A stretch of 19,418 bases of DNA from Bordetella parapertussis (GTDB lineage: Bacteria > Pseudomonadota > Gammaproteobacteria > Burkholderiales > Burkholderiaceae_B). Of the stretch, positions 7,071-14,453 are shown piece by piece. The position numbers were made by a program, and so were the translations under genes. The DNA lies in assembly GCA_945903445.1 (NCBI GenBank), contig CAMDNZ010000054.1, positions 1-19,418 of the forward strand, read 5' to 3'. Positions within the stretch are counted from its first letter, which is position 1; each line of letters opens with the position of its first letter. The notes under the pieces are model-generated. The model was not told where the DNA came from. It made no database searches and worked only from the letters and a program-made list of their open reading frames with translations.

Positions 7071-8201
7071 TCACATCTTGTCGCGCAGCACGCCCAGCAA
7101 TCGGACGGCGGTGGCGCTGCCGTCAGGTTGACCGGTGGCATCCAGCACCGACACGATGGTCTGTTCGCCTTGACCCGCCAGCTTCACACGGTACTGAGCC
7201 GCTTCGGCACGCTTATCGCCACCGAACATCCGGCTGAAGAAACCAGGCTGCTCGTTCTGAACGCCAGTGTCGGTGTCGACATAGCGCACGAAGTACTCGC
7301 CTGCGCTGCGATCGCGATCGTCCACCGAGAAACCGCCCGAATCCAGCGCAATGCCCACTCGACGCCATGCACGGTCGAACGACTCGCCGACGCGCAAAGT
7401 CGCACCCTCGACCGTAACCAATTGAACCGCCGGCTTCTGCGGCGTCTGCTCGGCTTTCGCCACGACGCTGCGAGCACGTTCGATATCGGTGCCCAGGAAA
7501 ACCATCAAGCGTGCCAGCATGGCTGCGTTCAGACCGGGATCTTCCGGCGCATGAGTCCACTCGACCTGACCATTGTCGCTGCCGAACCGCTTCTCCAGCA
7601 TCTTGCGATGGCTGATGTAGATTTCAGTGCGGTTGCCCACGCGCTCGACGCGGGTGCGGAATTTCTCGCGTTGACCGCTGTCGTAAGCGCTTTCGAGCAG
7701 CACGCCCAAAGCCTGGCGCAGCCAGCTTTCGGGGATGTTGGCCCGGTTCTCGGCCCAATTGGTTTCGATCAAGCCTGCTTTGGGACTGTTCTGTTCGAGC
7801 GAAAACCCCGTCTCGGTCCAGAAGTCGACCACGCGTGGGAACAACTCTTCAGGCGGACGATCGATGACCAGCCAGCGCAGATCGCCATCGCGCTCGACCC
7901 GCATTTCATTGCTTTGCGGCAAGACATTGGACTGCCGTGCCGTGGCGTTCTGTTGCACGGTCTGAGTCTGGTTCTGATTCTGGAAATCGGAAAACGTGGC
8001 CGTACCGGCCGTATTGGCACGGTAACGGGGATCGTTGGCTGCCTGAGTCAGGTCGGGGGGAATGCTCAAGGGATCGCGCCGGGGCGCGGTGCTCTTGTAG
8101 TCAATGGATTCTTCGCGACCCATAAACTGATTCACGCTGCTGCAACCAGCCAGCATCAGCATGGCCATCAATGCCGAAACGCCGGCATGACGAGTATTCA
8201 T
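7071..8201 (-). CDS. bamC: Outer membrane protein assembly factor BamC (NlpB-type lipoprotein)
   Basis: BamC is a lipoprotein partner of the BAM complex, which inserts beta-barrel proteins into the outer membrane. From the ATG at 8201 it has 376 residues. The signal peptide MNTRHAGVSALMAMLMLAGC has the lipobox LAGC with C20. A largely unstructured N-terminal segment follows (SIDYKS..., PLSIPPDLTQ), then a Gln/Asn-rich stretch at about 65-85. Two BamC-type helix-grip domains come next, the first starting at about LRWLVIDRPPEELFPRVVDFW and the second at about LRVGESFDRAWRRVGIAL. The start at 8201 is favoured by GAGG six bases upstream; ATGs at 8207 and 8213 are in frame. It follows dapA by 16 bases on the same strand, a pairing also found in E. 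coli. Confidence 0.93.
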   Translation of the reverse strand: MNTRHAGVSALMAMLMLAGCSSVNQFMGREESIDYKSTAPRRDPLSIPPDLTQAANDPRYRANTAGTATFSDFQNQNQTQTVQQNATARQSNVLPQSNEMRVERDGDLRWLVIDRPPEELFPRVVDFWTETGFSLEQNSPKAGLIETNWAENRANIPESWLRQALGVLLESAYDSGQREKFRTRVERVGNRTEIYISHRKMLEKRFGSDNGQVEWTHAPEDPGLNAAMLARLMVFLGTDIERARSVVAKAEQTPQKPAVQLVTVEGATLRVGESFDRAWRRVGIALDSGGFSVDDRDRSAGEYFVRYVDTDTGVQNEQPGFFSRMFGGDKRAEAAQYRVKLAGQGEQTIVSVLDATGQPDGSATAVRLLGVLRDKM

Positions 8202-8217
8202 ACGCATCCTCATAATA

Positions 8218-9159
8218 TTAGGGAAAGCACGCGGGCGCCGTGAATTGCAGCAGTCCGGCGTCGTCGAGCGCCGAACGCACCGTCTCATGGTGCGCGACGC
8301 TCAAATCTGTCAAGGGCAAGCGCATGCCCAGCGGGGTGTTGTGTAACTGGGCAAGTGCCCACTTGACGGGAATCGGGTTGGCTTCTACAAAAAGTGCCCG
8401 GTTTAGACGCGCCAACCTGCGATTTAGTTCGCGAACTCGAGCGACATCGCCCGCGAGGGCAGCTGCGCACAGATCGTGCATCAAACACGGCGCGACGTTG
8501 GCGGTAACCGAAATATTGCCACGTGCGCCCAGCAGAATCAGCGCGGCGGCAGTAGGATCGTCACCGCTATAGACTTCGAAATCGGGACGTATGTCGGCCA
8601 ACTCACGCAGCAACAGGCCACCTCGGGCAATATCGCCGGTGGCGTCCTTGATGCCTATGATGTTGGGGATCGCGGCCAGGCGCAGCGTGGTCTCGATGGA
8701 CAAGTCGGCAACGGTACGGCCCGGTACGTTGTACAGCACGAACGGCAGATCGACCGCTTCGGCGATCGTCTTGAAATGGCGGAACAAGCCCTCTTGCGTG
8801 GGACGGTTGTAATACGGCACGACCGTCAGGCCTGCTTGAGCACCAACTCGCAAGGCATGCCGCGACAGTTCGATCGCTTCATGCGTCGAATTCGCGCCCA
8901 CGCCAGCGATCACCGGAATGCGGCCTGCGGCGTGCTCGACAGCGATGCCGATCAGTCTGGCATGCTCCTCCATCGTGACAGTGGGCGACTCGCCCGACGT
9001 ACCGACAACCACCAGCGCATCGGTTTTTTCCTCAACGTGCCAATCGATCAACTTGCGGTAACCCGCCAGATCGAGCTCGCCATCGGGAAACATGGGCGTC
9101 ACCATGGCAACCATGCTGCCTTGGAAAGTAACGCCTGCGGGTGGTACGGCAGAGGCCAT
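8218..9159 (-). CDS. dapA: 4-hydroxy-tetrahydrodipicolinate synthase
   Basis: DapA condenses pyruvate with aspartate semialdehyde in the first committed step of the lysine/diaminopimelate pathway; the product feeds peptidoglycan. The 313-residue (beta/alpha)8 barrel is of normal length. Relative to E. coli numbering plus 10, all the key residues are present: Schiff-base K171 (GIKDATGD), Y143 and R148 (LYNVPGRT), Y117 (PYYNRPT) and T54 (VGTSGES). The second threonine of the usual GTTGES motif is serine (S55), a conservative change. The ATG at 9159 has GGAG nine bases upstream; a TTG at 9174 would add five residues. The gene is the first of a dapA-bamC pair. Confidence 0.96.
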   Translation of the reverse strand: MASAVPPAGVTFQGSMVAMVTPMFPDGELDLAGYRKLIDWHVEEKTDALVVVGTSGESPTVTMEEHARLIGIAVEHAAGRIPVIAGVGANSTHEAIELSRHALRVGAQAGLTVVPYYNRPTQEGLFRHFKTIAEAVDLPFVLYNVPGRTVADLSIETTLRLAAIPNIIGIKDATGDIARGGLLLRELADIRPDFEVYSGDDPTAAALILLGARGNISVTANVAPCLMHDLCAAALAGDVARVRELNRRLARLNRALFVEANPIPVKWALAQLHNTPLGMRLPLTDLSVAHHETVRSALDDAGLLQFTAPACFP

Positions 9160-9277
9160 GTGAGCACACTCCAAAGACGGCCGAGCCCGGATCGGGCAAG
9201 GTCGGATATCGAACGACGGATTAAACCGGGCAGTTTACGCCAATCTGCCCCAGACGTACCGAACTACGCGTATCGAA

Positions 9278-9919
9278 CTAGACGAACCAGAAGACGATCC
9301 AGCGCCCCAGGGCCAGCAGCGGCGCGAGCAAGGTCCACAGCACGCCGGTCGCCAACAGCACCAACACGATGATCAGGCCGTAGGGCTCGATTTTGGCGTA
9401 CTGCCACGCCAATCGATGCGGCAACAAACTGAATGCGATTCGTCCACCATCCAGCGGCGGCAACGGAAACAGATTCAGCGCCATCAGCACCAGATTGATC
9501 TGCACGCCCGCCAAGGCCATTTGCGCCCAAAACGAATCGGCATCGTAATCGGAAAATCGCAAGGAAACGGCCCAGGCGATGGCCATGGCGAGATTGGACG
9601 CAGGCCCGGCCAATGCCACCCAGGCCATGTCGCGTTTGGGCGAGCGCAAGCGGTTGAAATCAACCGGCACCGGCTTGGCCCAACCAAACAGCAAGGGCGG
9701 TGCCCCGGCCAGCTTGGACATCAGCAAAATACCCAGCGGCACGAGAATCGTGCCGACCGGATCGATATGCTTGAGTGGATTGAGCGTCACCCGCCCCAGT
9801 TGCCATGCCGTGGGATCGCCCAGCATGCGCGCAACGTAGCCGTGCGCGGCCTCGTGCAAAGTGATCGCAAAGATGACGGGCAGCGCCATCACCGTAATGA
9901 GTTGAATGAGTTCGTTCAT
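9278..9919 (-). CDS. Site-2-protease family membrane zinc peptidase (M50)
   Basis: This is a predicted intramembrane metalloprotease of 213 residues, in the usual size range of the short M50/Rip-like group. The zinc-binding motif HEAAH (H22, E23, H26) lies in the first hydrophobic segment. The third ligand region is NLFPLPPLDGGRI (D157). There are about five to six hydrophobic segments (1-20, 55-70, 100-120, 133-152, 172-213), and the active-site motifs are embedded in them. The family cleaves transmembrane substrates, but members of this short class often have no known substrate. It lies downstream of yciO on the same strand with a 151-base gap. No PDZ domain is present. Confidence 0.88.
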   Translation of the reverse strand: MNELIQLITVMALPVIFAITLHEAAHGYVARMLGDPTAWQLGRVTLNPLKHIDPVGTILVPLGILLMSKLAGAPPLLFGWAKPVPVDFNRLRSPKRDMAWVALAGPASNLAMAIAWAVSLRFSDYDADSFWAQMALAGVQINLVLMALNLFPLPPLDGGRIAFSLLPHRLAWQYAKIEPYGLIIVLVLLATGVLWTLLAPLLALGRWIVFWFV

Positions 9920-9999
9920 GTGCGGCGATTGTACGCTGGGAAGAAGTCAGCTTATGACGTATGTCGGCATCGGGTTAAATGGGTTCGACCCGGGCTAAT

Positions 10000-10058
10000 G
10001 CGTGGCGTCGACCCACGCGTCGTCGAATCGATGCGAACTCATGCGAACTCATGCGAAC
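10000..10058. repeat. Dyad plus short tandem repeat between yciO and the M50 gene
   Basis: A 10-base unit, ATGCGAACTC, occurs twice in full at 10031-10050 and then as ATGCGAAC at 10051-10058 (2.8 copies), ending 12 bases from the yciO stop. An inverted repeat (GCGTGG at 10000-10005, CCACGC at 10013-10018) lies beside it. The tandem copies are too short and too few for CRISPR. They may be replication slippage or a small noncoding regulatory element in the yciO 3' region. Confidence 0.75.
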
Positions 10059-10070
10059 CGATTGGGACCG

Positions 10071-10697
10071 TCAGTCCAGACCCAAGGAAGCGGGATTGCC
10101 CCCGCCACGTCGGATCACCACGGGAGGGTCTTCGACCAGATCGATCACGGTAGTAGGCGTGGCGGGGCATGCACCGCTATCGAGCACCCCCATCAACACC
10201 CCTTTAAAACGCTCGGCGATTTCTTGCGCATCGTTGAGCGCATCGGCTTCGCCCTCAGGAATCAAAGTCGTGGATAACAAGGGTGCACCGAATTGCTCGA
10301 GCAAGCCAAGGGTGACTGGATGCTGGGGAATCCGAATACCGATCGTGCGCCGCGAAGGATGCGACACTCTGCGAGGTACTTCTTTAGTGGCTTCCAGAAT
10401 GAATGTCCACGGACCAGGCGTGGCGGCCTTCAACAGACGGTATTGCCGATTGTCGATTTTCGCGAACAAGGCGATTTCGGTCAGATCGCGGCACAGCAGC
10501 GTCAAATGATGACGGTCGTCCAGACCGCGCACTCGCCTAAGCGCTGTCGCAGCGTCGCGGTCGTCCAGCCTCGCGATGACGGCATAGGACGAATCGGTGG
10601 GTACGGCCAACAAGCCACCTTGTTCGATCAGGCCGGCGGCCTGTTTGATCAATCGCGGCTGCGGGTTATCTGGGTGAAGGTCGTAGACGATGGTCAT
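10071..10697 (-). CDS. yciO: YciO-family protein (Sua5/YciO/YrdC fold)
   Basis: The 208-residue protein has the YrdC-like RNA-binding fold. It matches E. coli YciO along its length: IHPDNPQ-like LHPDNPQPRLIKQA at 7-20, PTDSSYA at 33-39, LTLLCRDL at 65-72, TPGPWTFIL, TKEVPRR, TIGIRIP, LLSTTL and PTTVIDL...PVVIRRG near the C-terminus. Sua5/TsaC members make threonylcarbamoyl-AMP for the t6A37 modification of tRNA using a KxR...SxN active site. Here the equivalent segment reads RRVRGLDDRHH, without the usual KxR pattern, as in YciO, whose role is less settled. I therefore would not call it TsaC. The ATG at 10697 has AGGA seven bases upstream. Confidence 0.9.
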   Translation of the reverse strand: MTIVYDLHPDNPQPRLIKQAAGLIEQGGLLAVPTDSSYAVIARLDDRDAATALRRVRGLDDRHHLTLLCRDLTEIALFAKIDNRQYRLLKAATPGPWTFILEATKEVPRRVSHPSRRTIGIRIPQHPVTLGLLEQFGAPLLSTTLIPEGEADALNDAQEIAERFKGVLMGVLDSGACPATPTTVIDLVEDPPVVIRRGGGNPASLGLD

Positions 10698-10749
10698 GCG
10701 TCGATCCTAACACCGTAAGACCGACCCTGCCTACCCACCTGCCCTGCAC

Positions 10750-11013
10750 TTAGCTGGCCACGATGTTTCCCTGGATGGCTTCGACGATGTCGCAGCCGTG
10801 AGCGATGGCAATATGAACTGCGTCCCGGGGACTATCGGCATGGTCGCCATCGGCGAATGCCGGGGGCATGAAGGGTTCGCCGTGACGTTGAATCATATCG
10901 GCCGGCGCGACGGTGACCGCCGCGACGAAGCGCGGTCCGCTTCCCTGGTCGTCGAGCCGCTCGACCTGAGCCGTCAATAAATAACCTTTGTATACCGTGT
11001 TGTTGCGATGCAC
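10750..11013 (-). CDS. Small hypothetical protein
   Basis: The 87-residue protein starts at a GTG with an excellent ribosome binding site, GGGAGG, placed five bases before the start codon, which decides this start over longer frames. The sequence opens MHRNNTVYKGYLLTAQVERL, then has an alternating hydrophobic segment (RFVAAVTV) and ends DIVEAIQGNIVAS. No signal peptide, membrane segment or known catalytic motif is visible. The layout (YKGYLLTA..., then a helix near the end) resembles the short DUF-type proteins common in Burkholderiales, but I cannot name the family. It lies upstream of yciO on the same strand with a 52-base gap, and diverges from the IclR operon. Confidence 0.72.
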   Translation of the reverse strand: MHRNNTVYKGYLLTAQVERLDDQGSGPRFVAAVTVAPADMIQRHGEPFMPPAFADGDHADSPRDAVHIAIAHGCDIVEAIQGNIVAS

Positions 11014-11168
11014 TAGCGCCTCCCTAATGGCCTTGGCCGTGTGCGCCTGGCCCCATGACCTACAGCGCGCGCGACATCTGCACGGAACAACCGCCGTGAC
11101 TTTCCACGACATCCGGCCCCCCATCGTAGCGCTGTTGCCACGCGCTAATTCACCGAATTAAAGCCGAA

Positions 11169-11236
11169 TTGACCCGATGGGTAACGTTTGGTATTCTTGT
11201 TCCACTTTATAGAACTATAGTTCCGTTTTTCGGAAC
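11169..11236 (+). promoter_or_regulatory. Sigma70-type promoter and IclR-type operator array
   Basis: TTGACC (11169-11174) and TATTCT (11192-11197) are separated by exactly 17 bases, giving a start site near 11204. Downstream lie four half-sites: GTTCC at 11199, AGAAC at 11211, GTTCC at 11220 and GGAAC at 11232. They form two perfect dyads that overlap: GAACTATAGTTC (11212-11223) and GTTCCG, five T, CGGAAC (11220-11236). Dyads of the TTCCG-N5-CGGAA type are common IclR-family operators, and the adjacent regulator gene makes autoregulation likely. Binding from 11199 to 11236 would cover the transcription start. Confidence 0.7.
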
Positions 11237-11244
11237 ATTAAATT

Positions 11245-12066
11245 TTGAGCATTCTCGTCAACGTCCAACGCGTATTGCAACGTTACGCCGAAGGGGCGAC
11301 CTGCTTGAGTTTCAGCGAGGTTGCGGCGCAGCTGGCCTTACCGAAAAGCTCGGCGTCCCGACTGCTGTCGCACATGCACGCCTATGGCTTGCTGGAGCAA
11401 GACGCCACCACCCGCCGCTATCGGCTGGGCGCGTTGGTGGTGCAGGCGGTTCGCGCCAGCGTCCCAGCCACCCCCCTGGACGATGCGTGCCGGACGGTAT
11501 TGACAAAGCTTTCCTGTGCATCGGGCTACACCGCCTATCTATCGACACTGGTGAATCGGGAAACGGTCGTGCTGCAACGCTTGAATGGCTCGCATCCGAT
11601 GCAGGTGTTGGCGCCTCCCGGCGCTCGCCGAATGGCATCGGGCACCGCCATGGGCCGCGCCATGCTGTCGCGTTTGCCGCAAGGCGCGTTCGATCGTCAC
11701 TACGGTGCGATCGGCTCGGCCCCCATCCCCTACGAAGGCCCGGGCACACCGCGCACCCGCGACGATTTGGCCGCACGCGTCGAGCAAGTGCGACAGGCGC
11801 GCTGCGCGGTCGCCATCGACGAAGCCATGCCGGGTATCGGTGCAGTGGCCGCTGCCGTGCGCGACCCACTTTCTGACGAGGTGCGTGGCTTGTGCGTGTC
11901 GTTCGTGTCGGGCCAGCACTCGGTCGAGGACATCGAGCGGCTGCGCCAGTTGCTGGTCGACGAGGTGGGCGCACTGGGCCGACGCATCGGCGACACATAT
12001 TGGCATCTCCCGCCGACCGACAACGATCACTCCGCATCTGTTTCAGAGCCTGTCTTGACATTATGA
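11245..12066 (+). CDS. IclR-family transcriptional regulator
   Basis: The 273-residue protein has the two-domain IclR layout. The N-terminal winged helix-turn-helix spans about 5-65 (LSFSEVAAQLALPKSSASRLLSHMHAYGLL, followed by the wing RRYRLGAL). The C-terminal effector-binding domain spans about 75-250 (RETVVLQRL, RRMASGTAMGRAMLS, GIGAVAAAVRDP). Members are often local repressors or activators responding to a small-molecule substrate. No ATG is available before the HTH; the TTG at 11245 is the best start and has no clear Shine-Dalgarno. It is the first gene of a five-gene operon, and its stop overlaps the next ATG as ATGA. I infer that it controls the operon through the half-site array just upstream. 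Confidence 0.9.
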   Translation: MSILVNVQRVLQRYAEGATCLSFSEVAAQLALPKSSASRLLSHMHAYGLLEQDATTRRYRLGALVVQAVRASVPATPLDDACRTVLTKLSCASGYTAYLSTLVNRETVVLQRLNGSHPMQVLAPPGARRMASGTAMGRAMLSRLPQGAFDRHYGAIGSAPIPYEGPGTPRTRDDLAARVEQVRQARCAVAIDEAMPGIGAVAAAVRDPLSDEVRGLCVSFVSGQHSVEDIERLRQLLVDEVGALGRRIGDTYWHLPPTDNDHSASVSEPVLTL

Positions 12067-12770
12067 ACCTTCTTCTTCTCAGCAATTCCAGCAGCGAAGC
12101 CGGATATCTCGTCCATGCCAAGCCCGCCATTGCCGCGCTGTGCGCGAACCTGCCTGCCGGTGCGACTGCTGCATTCTTGCCCTATGCCGGTATCACACGC
12201 GACTGGGACACCTACACGGCGACGGTAAGCGATGCATTGGCAGATCTGCCCATCGTCGTCAAAGGCGTACACCTCAGCGACGACCCGATCGCCCTGATCC
12301 AGGCGGCACGCCTGATCGTCGTGGGCGGCGGCAACACGTTCAATCTGCTGCGCGAGACGCGCAATGCAGGCCTTCTGCCCATCATCACCCAGCGTGTGCG
12401 GGCGGGCGAAGCCGCCTATCTGGGCTGGAGCGCAGGCTCGAATCTGGCATGCCCCACCATTCGCACCACTAACGACATGCCGATCGTCGATCCTGGCGGC
12501 CTCGACGCCCTGTCGCTGGTGCCTTTTCAGATCAACGCCCACTTCACCGACGCACATCCGCCCGGCCACCGAGGCGAGACGCGCCGCCAGCGGCTGGCCG
12601 AATTCTGCACGTTGAACCCGACCGTGCCGGTGCTGTGCCTGCCCGAAGGCAGCGGATTGCGTATAGAAGGCCGCAGGCATGCGCTGACCGGCCCACACGA
12701 TGCGCTCTGGATGCATGGCACCACGACGCCTAACAACCTGCCGCCCGGCAACCTGGATCTGCCCGTATGA
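12063..12770 (+). CDS. pepE: Dipeptidase E (peptidase family S51)
   Basis: PepE is a cytosolic serine exopeptidase that in Salmonella and E. coli hydrolyses Asp-X dipeptides. The 235-residue protein matches the family length (229 in E. coli). The catalytic triad is intact at E. coli positions plus 3: S123 in LGWSAGSN, D138 in PTIRTTNDMP and H160 in QINAHF. VVGGGNTFNLL at 86-96 is also characteristic. The start ATG overlaps the IclR stop (ATGA) and the stop overlaps the DUF1177 start (ATGA), so the gene is embedded in a translationally coupled operon. That placement suggests a dedicated role on the operon's substrate rather than general peptide turnover. Cyanophycinase, another S51 member, is less likely given the length and the conserved PepE motifs. 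Confidence 0.93.
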   Translation: MNLLLLSNSSSEAGYLVHAKPAIAALCANLPAGATAAFLPYAGITRDWDTYTATVSDALADLPIVVKGVHLSDDPIALIQAARLIVVGGGNTFNLLRETRNAGLLPIITQRVRAGEAAYLGWSAGSNLACPTIRTTNDMPIVDPGGLDALSLVPFQINAHFTDAHPPGHRGETRRQRLAEFCTLNPTVPVLCLPEGSGLRIEGRRHALTGPHDALWMHGTTTPNNLPPGNLDLPV

Positions 12771-13690
12771 AACAAGTGATCGACACCATAGAACTGCTTT
12801 CGTCGGCAAACGTCGATGGCCAGACTGTGGCCCAAGCATTGCGCACCGCCGGTGACTGCACGGTCGAGGTAACGACTCTGGCCCGCGATGGCCTGTCCAC
12901 CGATTTCCTGAGCATCGAAATTCCTGGCAGCGACCCCGACGCCCCGCAAATGGGCATCGTCGGCCGCCTGGGCGGCATTGGCGCGCGCCCGACCGTGACC
13001 GGATTGGTGTCCGATAGCGATGGTGCGGTCGTAGCCATCGCGGCGGCCTTCAAGCTGATGGCCATGGCCCGCGCGGGCGACGTATTGCGCGGCACCGTGC
13101 GTATTCGCACGCACATCTGCCCCCGTGCCGGCACCCGCCCCCATCATCCCGTACCCATGATGCGCTCGCCGTTTCCGATGCGCGAAATGATGTCCTATGA
13201 AGTCGATCCCAAGATGCAGGCGATTCTGTCGGTGGACACCACGCGCGGCAATCGATTGGTGAATCATCGCGGCGTGGCGCTGACGCCGGTCGCCAAACAA
13301 GGCTATCTGTTGCGCATTCCCGATGTCATGCTGGACATCATGAGCTGGACCAGCGGCGAATTGCCGGTCACTCTGCCCCTGACCACGCAAGACATTACGC
13401 CCTACGAGAACGGCCTGCATCACGTCAATTCGCTGATGCAGCCCACTATCGTGACCGACGCCCCCGTCGTGGGTGTCGCCCTGACCGCGCAAAGCGCCGT
13501 GCCAGGATGCGCCACGGGCGTCACCAATGCAGTCGATGCTGATCTGGCGATGCGCTTTTGCATCGAAGCCGCGAAGATGTTCGGCGACGGCACGCTGCGC
13601 TTTGTGGACGAAGCCGAATGGCAGGCGTTGCAAGGCCGTTATGGTTCCTTGGCCTATCTGCAAACGGTGGGTCGGGGGCCGTCGGCATGA
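12767..13690 (+). CDS. DUF1177 family protein
   Basis: The 307-residue protein matches the conserved DUF1177 pattern along its length: VDGQTVAQAL near the start, TDFLSIEIPG, GIVGRLGGIGARP, VSDSDGAVVAIAAAFKL, THICPRAG at 115-122, EVDPKMQAILSVDTTRGNR, LTTQDITPYENGLHHVNS and PVVGVALTAQSAVPGCATG. No signal peptide or membrane span is seen. The biochemical function of the family is unknown. The conserved TH-x-CP, D-TT-x-GNR and HHVNS clusters resemble a ligand or metal site, which is inference only. It overlaps pepE (ATGA at 12767) and the AroM gene (ATGA at 13687), so the three products are probably made in fixed ratio and act on the same compound. Confidence 0.92.
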   Translation: MKQVIDTIELLSSANVDGQTVAQALRTAGDCTVEVTTLARDGLSTDFLSIEIPGSDPDAPQMGIVGRLGGIGARPTVTGLVSDSDGAVVAIAAAFKLMAMARAGDVLRGTVRIRTHICPRAGTRPHHPVPMMRSPFPMREMMSYEVDPKMQAILSVDTTRGNRLVNHRGVALTPVAKQGYLLRIPDVMLDIMSWTSGELPVTLPLTTQDITPYENGLHHVNSLMQPTIVTDAPVVGVALTAQSAVPGCATGVTNAVDADLAMRFCIEAAKMFGDGTLRFVDEAEWQALQGRYGSLAYLQTVGRGPSA

Positions 13691-14385
13691 AGCCGCCCAT
13701 CCGTTTGGCGTTTTTTACGATCGGCGAATCGCCGCGCGTAGACGTGATGCCGGACATGCGGCGCATCTTGGGCGAGCATGTCCAGATCGACGAATTCGGC
13801 GCGCTCGACGGCCTAACACCCGAGGCCCGCGAAGCTTTGGCCCCGCGCGCAGGCGCGTATCGTTTCGCCACCCGGCTGGCCGACGGCAGCGCTATTCAGT
13901 TGGATCGCGATCTGACCGAAGTCCGTTTGGCCGAGGTCATGCGAGCGGCAGACAGCGCCGGCTACGACGCGTTAGTACCGCTGTGTACCGGTACTGCCCT
14001 GCCCCCGATGAACACTTTCATGATCGAACCTCAGCAGGTCGTCGATCATGCCTTGGTGGGGCTGACCCGCCATTGCCGCAAGCTGGGCATCGTGGTGCCC
14101 CTGGCCGCCCAGGTCGAGCACTTTCATTTGCTTGCACCATTGCCGTGCGAAACCGCTCTGGTACACGCTTCGCCATACGATGATCCCGACACGGCGCGCC
14201 AGCGGCTGGCTGACGCCGGGCAGCAACTACGCGACTGCGATCTGATCGTCATGCATTGCATGGGCTACCAAGGCTGGATGCGTGACGTCCTTTCGCAGGC
14301 AGCAGGTGCACCCACCTTGTTGGCCAATCGCCTGGTTGCGACCTGCCTGTCTCAGATGTTCGAACCGGCCGACGAGCCGGGCTGA
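13687..14385 (+). CDS. AroM family protein (Asp/Glu racemase-like)
   Basis: The 232-residue protein has the AroM signatures IRLAFFTIGESPRVDVMPDM (residues 5-24), a central LCTGT and DLIVMHCMGYQ. In E. coli aroM is an aro-regulated gene of unknown function. The fold is related to Asp/Glu/hydantoin racemases, which use two cysteines from the two half-domains. Here C100 (VPLCTGTALP) and C191 (VMHCMGYQ) occupy the equivalent positions, so cofactor-independent racemase or related chemistry is possible; that is inference. ATGA overlap with DUF1177 shows coupling. The stop is followed by a 68-base gap before the Bug receptor gene. A shikimate pathway role is not suggested by this neighbourhood. Confidence 0.88.
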   Translation: MKPPIRLAFFTIGESPRVDVMPDMRRILGEHVQIDEFGALDGLTPEAREALAPRAGAYRFATRLADGSAIQLDRDLTEVRLAEVMRAADSAGYDALVPLCTGTALPPMNTFMIEPQQVVDHALVGLTRHCRKLGIVVPLAAQVEHFHLLAPLPCETALVHASPYDDPDTARQRLADAGQQLRDCDLIVMHCMGYQGWMRDVLSQAAGAPTLLANRLVATCLSQMFEPADEPG

Positions 14386-14453
14386 ATTCATAACGATTCC
14401 ACCCTTTATCCGGAAGAGACATCCTCCCTTTCACCTGTTTCGAGATAACCGCC

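Noticed and set aside
6742..7074. Competing 98- and 101-codon frames on both strands
   Set aside because: Neither has a ribosome binding site, a typical codon pattern or a recognisable motif, so I describe the region only as gene-poor.
6984..8243. A 419-codon plus-strand frame across bamC
   Set aside because: It lies antisense to bamC, whose lipobox, ribosome binding site and domains are clear; the plus frame has no start signal or recognisable family.
9185..9250. Dyads GCCCG/CGGGC and GGGCAG/CTGCCC between dapA and the M50 gene as terminators
   Set aside because: Both are short, with no T-run on the minus strand, so they are too weak to list as terminators.
8476..9372. A 298-codon plus-strand frame across dapA
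   Set aside because: dapA has every catalytic residue on the other strand; the antisense translation shows no family features.
10031..10058. Possible CRISPR-like direct repeats
   Set aside because: The 10-base units abut without spacers and there are fewer than three copies, with no cas genes.
10071..10697. Calling the YrdC-fold protein TsaC/Sua5
   Set aside because: The sequence follows YciO along its length and lacks the usual KxR active-site pattern, so a tRNA t6A role should not be assumed.
12527..13663. A 378-codon minus-strand frame across pepE and the DUF1177 gene
   Set aside because: The plus-strand genes are coupled by ATGA overlaps and match known families; the antisense frame is a GC-driven shadow.
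13687..14385. Shikimate pathway role for the AroM protein
   Set aside because: The name comes from co-regulation in E. coli; no aro gene is nearby and the fold and neighbours suggest amino acid chemistry.
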